From positions 1,237,810 to 1,301,809 of the forward strand of contig NZ_KK073876.1 in the NCBI RefSeq assembly GCF_000585415.1: a stretch of 64,000 nt of DNA, in the 5' to 3' direction. How positions within the stretch are numbered: the stretch's first letter is position 1; the number at the start of each line of letters is the position of its first letter. This DNA comes from Sphingomonas jaspsi DSM 18422 (lineage in GTDB: Bacteria > Pseudomonadota > Alphaproteobacteria > Sphingomonadales > Sphingomonadaceae). Under the pieces are notes generated by a model that saw only the letters and a list, made by a program, of their open reading frames with translations, was not told where the DNA came from and did not search any database. Shown in pieces: positions 1 through 7,931 of the stretch. The position numbers and the translations under genes are program-made.

Positions 1-845
1 GCCATGCCGCCGTCGACCGTGATCACTTCGCCGGTGACGAAATTGCCGCTCGGCGCAGCGAGGTAGACGACCGCTTCGGCGACGTCCCAGCCGTTGCCCA
101 GCTTCTTCATGGGATTGGCCTCGTGAAAGCGCTGGAGCGCTTGCGGCGGATAGACGCGGAAGCCTTCGGTTTCGATCGTGCCTGGCGCGACGCAATTGAC
201 GCGGATGCGGTGCGGCGCCCATTCGGTCGCGACCGTCTTCGACAAATAGATGACGCCGGCGCGCGCGGCGCAGGTGTGCGCAGCCTGCGGCATGCCGCGT
301 TCGACATTGGCGACGATGTTGACGATCGACCCTTCCTGGCCCCGGTCGCGCCAGCGCCTGGCGGCTTCCTGCATCATCCACCAGGTGCCGTTCAGATTGA
401 GGTCGATCACCGCCATCCAGCCCTTGCGGCTGAAGTCGATGGCGTCCTGCGGGAATTGCCCGCCGGCATTGTTGACCAGGCAGTCCAGCCGCCCGAAGCG
501 CGCGAACACGTCGTCGAGCATCGCCTCGACCGCTTCGGGTTCGCGGATCGACATCGGCACCGCCAGCACGTCACCGCCGGTGGCTTCGTCGATCGCCTTC
601 TTGACCGTATCCAGTTTGTCCTCGGTCCGGCCGCAGATCACCACCTGCGCGCCCAGCCGCGCGGCGAGGAAGGCGGTCGCCTTGCCGATCCCGCTGCCCC
701 CGCCCGACACCAGCACCACCTGGCCTTTCAGCAGGTCGGGCCGATAGACGGTGTCGCGCGTCGCCAATTGTTCGAGCGTCAGCCCGAACAGGCGGTCGTC
801 GTCACGAGGGTCGGCGCGCGTCGCCGTCGCGGTGGGGCTGGTCAT
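1..845 (-). CDS. SDR family NAD(P)-dependent oxidoreductase (C-terminus cut by window edge)
   Basis: Short-chain dehydrogenase that would oxidise or reduce a hydroxyl/keto group with NAD(P). Reading the minus strand from the ATG at 845 gives the Rossmann signature VSGGGSGIGKAT (about residues 35-46), the NNAGG motif, the catalytic region ending YLSKT (in place of the usual YxxxK spacing seen in many family members, the pattern here is Y-L-S-K), and the C-terminal VTGEVITVDGGM typical of the family, which runs off the left end with only the last residues missing. The start overlaps the stop of the Rieske oxygenase by 4 bp (ATGA), so the two are co-transcribed. Family assignment is secure; substrate is not known. 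The context suggests oxidation of an alcohol or dihydrodiol intermediate. Confidence 0.9.
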   Translation of the reverse strand, partial: MTSPTATATRADPRDDDRLFGLTLEQLATRDTVYRPDLLKGQVVLVSGGGSGIGKATAFLAARLGAQVVICGRTEDKLDTVKKAIDEATGGDVLAVPMSIREPEAVEAMLDDVFARFGRLDCLVNNAGGQFPQDAIDFSRKGWMAVIDLNLNGTWWMMQEAARRWRDRGQEGSIVNIVANVERGMPQAAHTCAARAGVIYLSKTVATEWAPHRIRVNCVAPGTIETEGFRVYPPQALQRFHEANPMKKLGNGWDVAEAVVYLAAPSGNFVTGEVITVDGGM

Positions 846-2056
846 GCGGGATCGACCCACTGCTCCAGTTTGGGTTCCACGCGCAAGTCGGCAGGCACGC
901 GGTTCAGACCGATCTTGCGATCCAGCTCCTCATGATAATGGTAGATGCGCCGTTCCTGGTAGCACAGCGTCATTCCCTTGAAGCCGGGGCTTTCGAGCGA
1001 TTCCTGGATCTGCGGCGCGAACTGCAGGTCCTCGTCGAGGATGCGTTCGAAATTGGCGATGCGCTTGTCCCACAGCGGGCTGCGGCCTTCGGGGCCGAAG
1101 GGCGGGCTGAACCAGTGGCATTCGATCCGCATCGTTCGCTTCGACGTCGGCCAGAACACCAGCATCGGCATCCCCGATGCCGAGGGCGGCATGACGATGT
1201 TGGGGAAGATGTAATAGCTGACGTTGCTGGTCCGCGGGATTTCGGTGACGGTCGGGATTTCCGGCATGCCGATGGTGCCCGGATCGACCCAGTCGGGGCG
1301 GCGGTTGGGGGTCGTCATCCGGCTATGCCCGCCCGGCCACAGGGTGATGGTCGTGCCGCGATGGTCGAGGAAGCGGTCGACCGTGTCCTGGTGGATCGAT
1401 TTCAGGTGATAGACCTCAAGGAAGGCGTCGAGCAGCACCTTGACGTTGCATTCGACGTCGTACCCGCGCGAATCCACCAGCGTCAGATTGTCCGGCTGGA
1501 ACTGCTGCAGTTCCTTCGCCACCGGGCCGAGCGAGGTGACGAGGTCGTCGGCGTCGGGATCTTCGTTCACGAAAATCCAGCCGCCCAGCGTTTCGCAACG
1601 GACCGGGATCAGCGACTTGCACGAAAAATCCAGCCCGACGAAGTCGCGCTTGTCGCGCACCGCGACCAGCTTTCCGTCGAGCGTGTAGCTCCACCCGTGA
1701 TAGCCGCAGACGAAGCCGCGATCGTTGCCCTTGTCGGCCTTGACCAGCGGCGCGCCGCGATGGCGGCAGGTATTGTAATAGGCGCGGATCGTCCCGCCCA
1801 TGTCGCGCGCGATCAGGATCGGCGAACCGGTCGACCGGTTGAGGATCCAGTCGCCGGGGTTGGGCAACTGGTCGCTGTGACCGGCGTATAGCCAGCTGCG
1901 CTTCCACAGCCGTTCGTCCTCCAGATCGAGGAAGTCGGAATTGGTGTAACGGCCCGCCGGGATGTCGGGCAGTTCCGGAAATCCCTCGGGCGGCGCCTTG
2001 CGCTGCGCTTCGAAGGCCATGCCTTCGCGGATGCGTTCGATGGTTGCCGAATCCAC
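842..2056 (-). CDS. Aromatic ring-hydroxylating oxygenase alpha subunit (Rieske type)
   Basis: Terminal oxygenase large subunit with an N-terminal Rieske [2Fe-2S] domain (TCRHRG...VCGYHGW, the CxH-x17-CxxH pattern, about residues 75-105) and a C-terminal catalytic domain with the mononuclear-iron region VYHLKSIHQD. About 404 residues, normal for the family. I chose the GTG at 2056 because an AAAGGA ribosome-binding sequence lies just upstream; an upstream in-frame start at 2116 would add 20 unconserved residues. A Rieske ferredoxin (3346) and a flavodoxin-fold NAD(P)H oxidoreductase (3663) close by could be its electron-transfer partners (inference). Transcribed divergently from the acyl-CoA dehydrogenase. 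Substrate unknown. Confidence 0.88.
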   Translation of the reverse strand: MDSATIERIREGMAFEAQRKAPPEGFPELPDIPAGRYTNSDFLDLEDERLWKRSWLYAGHSDQLPNPGDWILNRSTGSPILIARDMGGTIRAYYNTCRHRGAPLVKADKGNDRGFVCGYHGWSYTLDGKLVAVRDKRDFVGLDFSCKSLIPVRCETLGGWIFVNEDPDADDLVTSLGPVAKELQQFQPDNLTLVDSRGYDVECNVKVLLDAFLEVYHLKSIHQDTVDRFLDHRGTTITLWPGGHSRMTTPNRRPDWVDPGTIGMPEIPTVTEIPRTSNVSYYIFPNIVMPPSASGMPMLVFWPTSKRTMRIECHWFSPPFGPEGRSPLWDKRIANFERILDEDLQFAPQIQESLESPGFKGMTLCYQERRIYHYHEELDRKIGLNRVPADLRVEPKLEQWVDPA

Positions 2057-2183
2057 CCTGTTCCCGTCCTTTGCCTGTTCGCCCCGAAGGCTAGCGCCAA
2101 TGCAACTAAAAAACAATCATGTTTGACTTTTTTATGGCGAAAGGGGAAAGCGGAACCGACGACAATCGCAAACCGGGGCAGTC

Positions 2184-3344
2184 ATGGATTTCCGCCTTTC
2201 CGACGAACAGCAGGCCCTGCGCCAGGCCGCACGCGATTTCGCCCGCAGCGAACTGCCCGAAATCGCCGCCGTGTGCGAAAGCCAGAACCGCCCGCCCTCG
2301 CGCGAACTGGTCCGCCGCTATGCCGAAATGGGCTTCCTTGGCATCAACGTGCCCGAAGAATTGGGCGGTCTCGGCCTCGGCAATCTCGATGCGCTGATCG
2401 TCCTGGAAGAATTCGCCAAGATCAGCTCGGCAGTCGCTTTTCCGATCTTCGAATCGATGGTCGGCCCGGTCCGCGCCGTCGAACGCTTCGCCAGCGACAG
2501 CCTGAAGCAGCGCATCGTCCCCAAGGTGTGCGCGGGCGAGATGGTGGTCGCGGTCGCCATGTCCGAACCCGAAGCGGGCAGCGCGCTGACCGACCTTCGC
2601 ACCCGCGCGCGGATCGAGGGCGACGAAATCGTCATCAACGGCACCAAGCGCTGGTGTTCGGGCGGCGGGCATAGCGATGCCTATGTCGTCTATTGCCGGC
2701 TCAGCGACGATCCGGGCGCTAAGGGCATCGGTGCGGTGCTGGTCGAACGGACGGCGCGGGGGTTGAGCTTCGGCCCGAACGAGAACCTCATGGGTTTTCG
2801 CGGCGTACCCTCGGCCGATCTCAACTTCGACGATTGCCGCGTGCCGCTCGATAATCTCGTCGTGCCCGCGGGCGGGTTCAAGAAATTGATGGAAGCTTTC
2901 GACCTTGAACGGTGCGGTAACGCGACGATGGCGCTGGGCCAGGCTTCGGGCGCGCTCGAGGACGTCATGGAATATGTCCAGGACCGCAAGCAGTTCGGCA
3001 AGGCGCTGGCCGAATTCCAGGCGGTGCAGATGAAGCTCGCCGAAATGCAGATGAAGGTCGAAGCCGCGCGGCTCCTCATCTGGCGCGCCGCGGCCAATGC
3101 CGAGGACGGCCTTCCTTCGGTGCTCGACTCGTCGGTCGGCAAATGCTTCGCCAACACCATCGCGCGCGAAGTCACCGGCGATGCGATGCAGCTGATGGGC
3201 GCTTATGGCTATTCCAAGGAATTCCCGATGGAACGGCGGCTGCGCGACAGCTGGGGCTGGGGCATCGCCGGCGGCGCGATCGACATCCAGAAAGTGAATA
3301 TCGCAAGCGCCATGCTCGGCCGCCGCTTCGACCAAAGGCGCTAG
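2184..3344 (+). CDS. Acyl-CoA dehydrogenase family protein
   Basis: FAD enzyme that introduces an alpha,beta double bond into an acyl-CoA thioester. The 386-residue protein has the family's helical N-terminal domain, the FAD-binding strand region (AMSEPEAGSALTDL), the middle beta domain (NGTKRWCSGG) and the C-terminal helical bundle ending with the MGAYGYSKEFPMERRLRD motif. Length is typical. It is the first gene of a plus-strand run with the Rieske ferredoxin (TAG then GTG one base later) and the oxidoreductase. The enzyme class is clear; which acyl-CoA it uses is not visible. Confidence 0.92.
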   Translation: MDFRLSDEQQALRQAARDFARSELPEIAAVCESQNRPPSRELVRRYAEMGFLGINVPEELGGLGLGNLDALIVLEEFAKISSAVAFPIFESMVGPVRAVERFASDSLKQRIVPKVCAGEMVVAVAMSEPEAGSALTDLRTRARIEGDEIVINGTKRWCSGGGHSDAYVVYCRLSDDPGAKGIGAVLVERTARGLSFGPNENLMGFRGVPSADLNFDDCRVPLDNLVVPAGGFKKLMEAFDLERCGNATMALGQASGALEDVMEYVQDRKQFGKALAEFQAVQMKLAEMQMKVEAARLLIWRAAANAEDGLPSVLDSSVGKCFANTIAREVTGDAMQLMGAYGYSKEFPMERRLRDSWGWGIAGGAIDIQKVNIASAMLGRRFDQRR

Positions 3345-3345
3345 C

Positions 3346-3666
3346 GTGGCGAAGACCACCGTCTGCGCGCTGGACGATATTCCGGACAACGGCAATCGCG
3401 CGTTCGATGTGGGCGGCACCAAGGTCCTGCTGGCCCGAACGTCGATGGGCCTGTTTGCCGTCGGCGCGATCTGCAGCCACCAGTATAGCGAGCTGGAAGG
3501 GGCCAAGCAGAAGGCCTGCTTCCTCTTCTGCCCGCTTCACGGCCTGCGCTTCGACCTGCGCAGCGGCAAGCCGGCGGGGACGCTGACCGACCAGCCGCTG
3601 CCGACCTATGCCGTGGGGATCGAGGACGGGATGGTCTGGGTCGATCCCGACAAGGCTGGGGCATGA
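3346..3666 (+). CDS. Rieske [2Fe-2S] ferredoxin
   Basis: Small 106-residue soluble Rieske protein that passes electrons to an oxygenase. It contains ICSHQ...LFCPLHGLRFD, the paired CxH and CxxH cluster ligands (about residues 43-66), followed by the conserved FDL-x-G-x-P region. It starts with GTG one base after the TAG of the upstream acyl-CoA dehydrogenase and its stop overlaps the next gene's ATG (ATGA), so translation is probably coupled. It is the likely electron donor for the oxygenase at 842-2056 (inference from context). Confidence 0.9.
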   Translation: MAKTTVCALDDIPDNGNRAFDVGGTKVLLARTSMGLFAVGAICSHQYSELEGAKQKACFLFCPLHGLRFDLRSGKPAGTLTDQPLPTYAVGIEDGMVWVDPDKAGA

Positions 3667-4298
3667 AGATCCTCCACGTCGCTGGAAGCCCTCGGAGTCG
3701 ATCCCGCTCGCGGCGGCTGGCAAAGGCGTTTCTCGACGCACTCGGGGAAGAAGATGTCGACACGCTCGACGTGTGGACCGCGACGCTGCCCGACCTTGGC
3801 GGCGACACGGTCGAAAGCCGTTATCGCCTGATCCACGGCCTGCCGGTCGAGATGGATCATACGCGCCGCTGGGGCGAAATCCGCCGCGTCGCCGACCATG
3901 CCATGGCCCATGACCTGTGGCTGATCTCTACGCCGATGTGGAATTTCGGCCTGCCTTACCGGCTGAAACACTGGGTCGACTGCATCGTCCATCCCGGCAT
4001 GACCTTTACCAACGACGCATCGGGCGCGGTGACCGGGCTGGCAAAAGGCAAGACCGCGGTGCTGGTCGGGGCCGGGGCGCTGGACTTCACCGACGGCGTG
4101 CCCGAAGCGGTCTACGACCACCAGATGCGCTACCTCGACCTTATCCTGCGCTTCATCGGGATGGAGGACGTGCATATAGTCCGTGCCGCGCCGACCTTCG
4201 GGCCGGAAGAAACGGTGGCGGCGGCGGAAGCAAAGGCGGAGGCCGAGCTTCGCGCCATCGCCGAGACGATCAGGACCCGCGCCGGTGCACCAGGTTGA
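3663..4298 (+). CDS. Flavodoxin-fold NAD(P)H oxidoreductase (FMN-dependent NADH-azoreductase/quinone reductase family)
   Basis: 211-residue protein of the azoreductase/NAD(P)H:quinone oxidoreductase family. It starts with the phosphate-binding loop VAGSPRSRSRS (residues 6-16), then LDVWTATLPDLG, and carries the STPMWNFGLPYRLKHWVDCI segment characteristic of FMN-binding azoreductases at about residues 98-118. It would use NAD(P)H to reduce a quinone, azo or ferredoxin partner. Overlaps the ferredoxin gene by 4 bp and overlaps the convergent MaoC gene by 29 bp. In this position it could serve as the reductase of the oxygenase electron chain, although it is not a classical ferredoxin reductase. 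Confidence 0.85.
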   Translation: MKILHVAGSPRSRSRSRRLAKAFLDALGEEDVDTLDVWTATLPDLGGDTVESRYRLIHGLPVEMDHTRRWGEIRRVADHAMAHDLWLISTPMWNFGLPYRLKHWVDCIVHPGMTFTNDASGAVTGLAKGKTAVLVGAGALDFTDGVPEAVYDHQMRYLDLILRFIGMEDVHIVRAAPTFGPEETVAAAEAKAEAELRAIAETIRTRAGAPG

Positions 4299-4725
4299 TC
4301 GACTTGAACGACAGGATGGTGTCGCCGCGATCGTTGACCATTTCGTAGGCAGTGATCGCCGTGCCGCGGTCGGTGCGCCGTGTCGACGGATGAAGCTCGA
4401 GGATCTCCGAACGCACCTTGACCCGGTCGCCGGCGCGCAGCGCGGTTTTCATGCGGTAATCGTCGAAGCCGACGCCGCAGACGAAATCGATGTCGCTGTT
4501 GATGCCATGGTCGAGCTGGCGCCAGATGGCGAGCAGTTGCACCCCGCTGGCGACGACCTGTCCAAAGGTCGATGCCTTGGCCGCTTCGGGGTCGGTATGG
4601 AACCATTGCGGGTCGTACTGGCGGGCGAAGTCGACGATTTCCTGTTCGCTGATTTCCCGCCAGCCGGATTCGCGGGTTTCGCCCACGGCAAGGTCCTCGA
4701 ACTTGCGGGGCGGACGTTCATGCAT
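4270..4725 (-). CDS. MaoC-like (R)-specific enoyl-CoA hydratase family protein
   Basis: Hot-dog-fold hydratase, about 151 residues, beginning MHERPPRKFEDLAVGE, a typical MaoC start. The family motif for acid catalysis is seen in FARQYDPQWFHTDPEAA (D-P-x-x-x-H-x-D, about residues 33-45), followed by ASGVQLLAIW. I chose the ATG at 4725 over the longer frame to 4785 because homologues begin at this motif spacing. Its start lies 8 bp inside the end of the SnoaL-like gene, so the two form an operon. It likely hydrates an enoyl-CoA made by the nearby acyl-CoA dehydrogenase (inference). Confidence 0.88.
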   Translation of the reverse strand: MHERPPRKFEDLAVGETRESGWREISEQEIVDFARQYDPQWFHTDPEAAKASTFGQVVASGVQLLAIWRQLDHGINSDIDFVCGVGFDDYRMKTALRAGDRVKVRSEILELHPSTRRTDRGTAITAYEMVNDRGDTILSFKSINLVHRRGS

Positions 4726-5284
4726 CGCGATAATCCTTCCAGCCCGGCAGCCCTTCGGGATAGTCGGCCGGCCGCCGGTCGCCATAGGCGCGCATCCGGT
4801 CGGGCTGGCCCAAGATGCCGGGATATTCGGCTAGCGGGACGTAATAGAGGAAATGCAGTTCCCGCTCGGCGAACAGCCATTCGCCTTCAACGCGACGATA
4901 GCGGTCGTGGTAGCGGAGCGCCGTCACCATCGGCGTGTCGTTGCGATACAGTTCGGCATGCGCCGACAGCAGCCCTTCCGCCGCGTCCGGATCGTCGCCG
5001 AAGCGGATCCAGTGGTCGTGGCTGACATGGTTGGATGGCCCCAGCACCGCGAACCGCCCTTCATACTGGCGCACGATCGCATCGCGCCCGACGGCATCCA
5101 TCACGCCGTCGCGGCTCCGCACCCGCGCATCGTCGGTGAACAGGGCGGCGACTGCGCCAAGGTCATGGTCGTCGATCGCGAAGCAATAGCGGGCGGCGAG
5201 GGCGCGGATCGCGCTTTCGGCTTCCAACCGGTCGATCCGGGCGGCAAGATCGGGCTCGTGCACGACACGATCATGGCGGGGCAT
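4718..5284 (-). CDS. SnoaL/NTF2-like fold protein (nuclear transport factor 2 family)
   Basis: 188-residue alpha+beta barrel protein of the SnoaL/NTF2 superfamily: RIDRLEAESAIRALAARYCFAIDDHD followed by VAALFTDDARV near the N-terminus, then HVSHDHWI and a C-terminal strand pair. This fold covers small hydratases and isomerases as well as the beta subunits of ring-hydroxylating dioxygenases. It could be the small subunit of the nearby oxygenase, but it is not adjacent to it and the sequence does not decide this. The start is ATG 5284 (a GTG lies directly before it). Divergent from the crotonase gene with only 17 bp between them. Confidence 0.75.
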   Translation of the reverse strand: MPRHDRVVHEPDLAARIDRLEAESAIRALAARYCFAIDDHDLGAVAALFTDDARVRSRDGVMDAVGRDAIVRQYEGRFAVLGPSNHVSHDHWIRFGDDPDAAEGLLSAHAELYRNDTPMVTALRYHDRYRRVEGEWLFAERELHFLYYVPLAEYPGILGQPDRMRAYGDRRPADYPEGLPGWKDYRDA

Positions 5285-5301
5285 CACGGAAAGGGCAATC
5301 G

Positions 5302-6069
5302 ATGAGCGAACGGGTGTTGATCGAGGTGACGGACGGCGTGGCGCGATTGACGCTCAACCGCCCCGATGCCGCCAACGCCATCGATGTGCCGATGGCCGAT
5401 GCGATCATGGAGGCCGCAGTCACGGTCGCCGAAGACCGCGACGTGCGCGCGGTCGTGCTGACCGGTACGGGCCGGATGTTCTGCGCGGGCGGCGACATCA
5501 TGGCCTTTGCCCAGGATCTCGACCAAGCCCATGCCGTCATCGCCCGCATTACCGCGCCGCTCCACGCCGGCATCGCGCGGTTGGCGACCATGGACAAACC
5601 GCTGGTGATGCTGGTCAACGGACCTGCCGCGGGGGCAGGGCTGGGCCTCGCGCTGCTGGGCGACATCGTCGTCGCCAGCACCGCCGCGCACTTCACGTCG
5701 GCCTATACCGCCATCGGCATGAGCCCCGATGCCGCGACCAGCTGGCTGCTGCCGCGCGTGGCAGGCCTGCGCCGGGCGCAGGACATGGTGCTGACAAACC
5801 GCCGCGTCCTGCCGGAAGAGGCGCTGGCGTGCGGCATGGTGACCGCGGTAGCGGCACCGGACGAGGTGGAGACGGTCGTCGCGTCCTACCTCGACAAATT
5901 GCGCGCCGCGCCGCCCGGCGCACTGGGCGTGTCGCGGCGGCTGTTGGCAGAAGCGCTGTCGAGCGGCCTGTCGGGCCATCTCGAGCGCGAAGCGGCGGGC
6001 ATCGTCGGCCGCGCCGGGTCGGACGACGGCAAGGCCGCGATCCGGGGTTTCTTCGATCGGAAGGAGTAA
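5302..6069 (+). CDS. Enoyl-CoA hydratase/isomerase (crotonase superfamily)
   Basis: 255-residue crotonase. Visible motifs are LTLNRPDAANAID, the CoA-binding GRMFCAGGDIMAF (about residues 58-70), and the oxyanion-hole region NGPAAGAGLGLALLGD (about residues 101-116). At the second catalytic position, where hydratases have Glu, it reads IGMSPDAATSWLLPR, with Asp. This arrangement resembles PaaG-type delta3,delta2-enoyl-CoA isomerases, so isomerase activity is as likely as hydration (inference). Followed by the tRNA-Thr gene on the opposite strand. Confidence 0.87.
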   Translation: MSERVLIEVTDGVARLTLNRPDAANAIDVPMADAIMEAAVTVAEDRDVRAVVLTGTGRMFCAGGDIMAFAQDLDQAHAVIARITAPLHAGIARLATMDKPLVMLVNGPAAGAGLGLALLGDIVVASTAAHFTSAYTAIGMSPDAATSWLLPRVAGLRRAQDMVLTNRRVLPEEALACGMVTAVAAPDEVETVVASYLDKLRAAPPGALGVSRRLLAEALSSGLSGHLEREAAGIVGRAGSDDGKAAIRGFFDRKE

Positions 6070-6126
6070 CGTGCGGCGGAAGATCATCTTGGAAGACCAG
6101 TCCCCCGGACTGGCCTTTCAAGATGA

Positions 6127-6201
6127 TGGTGCCGGCTGAGGGATTTGAACCCCCGACCTTCGGTTTACAAAACCGCTGCACTACCACTGTGCTAAGCCGG
6201 C
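6127..6201 (-). tRNA. tRNA-Thr (anticodon TGT), CCA encoded
   Basis: The minus strand reads a complete cloverleaf of 75 nt. A 7-bp acceptor (GCCGGCT/AGCCGGC) is followed by discriminator A and encoded CCA, a D-arm, an anticodon stem CGGTT with loop TTTGTAA placing TGT, and a T-arm GGGGG TTCAAAT CCCTC. It is the integration target of the island to its right: its 5' part, from the anticodon loop to just before the acceptor, lies within the 39-bp repeat duplicated at 14218-14256. Confidence 0.96.
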
Positions 6202-6203
6202 GC
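6165..6203. repeat. attL: left copy of 39-bp direct repeat
   Basis: Runs from the anticodon loop of tRNA-Thr to two bases beyond the 5' end of the tRNA. It is identical over 39 positions to 14218-14256; identity stops abruptly on both sides. Together the two copies define the island's attachment sites. Confidence 0.93.
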
Positions 6204-6213
6204 TCCGTTTGCC

Positions 6214-6242
6214 CCGATAGGGACAGGCGAGGTCGGCTTCAA
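6214..6242 (-). promoter_or_regulatory. Candidate sigma-70 promoter of tRNA-Thr, island-borne
   Basis: On the minus strand a -35-like TTGAAG (6242-6237) is separated by exactly 17 bp from a -10-like TATCGG (6219-6214), which ends 12 bp before the tRNA 5' end. The match to consensus is moderate. By the attachment-site logic this DNA belongs to the island, so the island would supply the promoter. Confidence 0.45.
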
Positions 6243-6579
6243 GGTCCAACGCCCTCTGGCGGGTAACGAAATTCGACTTCGCCCGGATTACTGATCACCT
6301 AATTGGACAGCGGGTAAGCTGGGTCGACCGGGAGCGCTATAAATCGGGTTATAGGACTTTGAACGACGGGTGGCCGGTTAGATCGACCAAATGCGATTTT
6401 CTCGCCGGGGCGAATCGGGCGGCATCTTCCACAAAACTCGCCAGATTATTTGCCGGAATTGGAGCCGAAATTGCATAAGAAAAGCGGCATAATTCCGCTT
6501 CCACTATGCCGAAAATCCAACCTTATCCCACTGAAAGATAGTGCTTTTTGGTCCATCGGACTGACCATATACTAATGGC
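6243..6579. other. Island left-end noncoding region
   Basis: A/T-richer stretch between the tRNA promoter and the integrase. No convincing ORF was seen on either strand. It should hold the integrase promoter and probably the recombinase arm-binding sites, but I could not define repeats. Confidence 0.4.
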
Positions 6580-7890
6580 ATGAAGATTGACCGACAACTT
6601 AATCAGCAGCAGCGAACAACACCGGTGCCAATTCGCCCCGGTCTATCGCTCTATCGCCAACCGAAACGACCCGGTGCCGGAAGTCCATATTGGTACGCTC
6701 GTGCGAGGATTAATGTCGGTGGAAAGAAGCTCCATACGAAGTCGACCGGAACGACCGACATTCGGCTCGCTGTAGAGCGGGCTGAGGACCTCTACACCGA
6801 GCTTCAAATTCTCAAGCGGGGAGGGGCGGCGGTTGCCCAGATTACCAGCGGTAAGCTGGCCGAGCGTTGCTATCGGTTCGATGTGGTCGCCGACGGATTC
6901 CTAGATGCCCTTTTGGGTGCTGCTGGTAACGACGAGCGACGACAGCAACGATATCGGGATCACCGAGCCATCTTGACGGCCCCCAATGGCCTGAATGCAT
7001 TCTTTAAGGGGCAGGACGTGCGGACCATCACTCCTGGCAAAGTTCGGGACTACCTTCGTTTTGCAGAGAAACGAAGCCGCAAGGGGTCGCTCCGGCCCAC
7101 AACCCAACGGAACATGCTTGCCACGCTTCGCCTTGTGTTGGGCTATGGTGTCGATGAGGGGCTTTTGGATCGTGTTCCCAAGATGCCTTCCGTTCGGATG
7201 ATCGATAATCCTCGGCCAAGTTTCAGCCGTGACGAGCTGGATCACCTTGTCGCTACCTGTCGTCGGCTTGCTGACGAGGCCAAAAGCGAGAGCGAGCGGA
7301 ATCGGTGGCTGGAAATGCTAGACTTCATCGACTTCATGGTCGGGTCGTTTCTACGCCCTAGCGAGTGGGTCGATCTCACCCATAGCCAGATCAAGATCGT
7401 CGAGAGCGATCAAACTCCTCACCTCGAAATTGCAGTGGCAAGAGGCAAGACAGGTAAGCGCAAGGTCTGTTCGATGCCTGAGGCTGTTACAGCTTATAAA
7501 AGGCTCGTGGGTCGCCATGGGGGCCAGCCGTCGGAATTCGTCTTTGTAAGGGGACGTAATTCCCGAGACGGGGCCATTGCATGGATGAGGAAGCTATTCG
7601 AATCGCTGCTCGAAGCTGCTGACCTTGAAAACGACGAGTTCGGAGCCAAGCGGGTCATTTACAGCCTTCGCCATACGGCATTGTCGCTTCGGATCATCGA
7701 GGGCGACAAGGTCAACCTCATCCTGCTCGCCAAGAACGCTGGGACGAGTGTCGAGATGCTCGAACGCTTCTACCTCAGTCGCCTCACCCCAACGGACGAT
7801 CTTCAGAATCTCCAGAGCAGGAGGCGGTCTCGGCCCAAAATCACCGGAACACACTCGAGCGTCCTGCTGTGCACCATGGCGTTCAATTAG
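6580..7890 (+). CDS. int: Tyrosine-type site-specific integrase (island integrase)
   Basis: 436-residue tyrosine recombinase, phage-integrase type. There is an N-terminal SAM-like core-binding region around residues 105-190. The catalytic domain has a first Arg in FLRPSEWVDLTH (about residue 257), the lysine-containing strand region, the box II segment YSLRHTALSLR (about residues 364-374), and the nucleophile tyrosine in EMLERFYLS (about residue 396). The second-box His is replaced in LAKNAGTSVEM, as in several related integrases. It sits just inside attL, the classic place for an integrase that acts on the adjacent tRNA site. Confidence 0.92.
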   Translation: MKIDRQLNQQQRTTPVPIRPGLSLYRQPKRPGAGSPYWYARARINVGGKKLHTKSTGTTDIRLAVERAEDLYTELQILKRGGAAVAQITSGKLAERCYRFDVVADGFLDALLGAAGNDERRQQRYRDHRAILTAPNGLNAFFKGQDVRTITPGKVRDYLRFAEKRSRKGSLRPTTQRNMLATLRLVLGYGVDEGLLDRVPKMPSVRMIDNPRPSFSRDELDHLVATCRRLADEAKSESERNRWLEMLDFIDFMVGSFLRPSEWVDLTHSQIKIVESDQTPHLEIAVARGKTGKRKVCSMPEAVTAYKRLVGRHGGQPSEFVFVRGRNSRDGAIAWMRKLFESLLEAADLENDEFGAKRVIYSLRHTALSLRIIEGDKVNLILLAKNAGTSVEMLERFYLSRLTPTDDLQNLQSRRRSRPKITGTHSSVLLCTMAFN

Positions 7891-7931
7891 CGGTTGGATT
7901 TACCTGACGACGATTGGTTCAGAGCGTGGCG

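Noticed and set aside
123..935. 270-codon plus-strand frame
   Set aside because: Shadow of the SDR gene, whose Rossmann and C-terminal motifs are on the minus strand.
2106..3506. 466-codon minus-strand frame opposite the acyl-CoA dehydrogenase
   Set aside because: Antisense shadow typical of GC-rich DNA; the plus strand has clear acyl-CoA dehydrogenase motifs.
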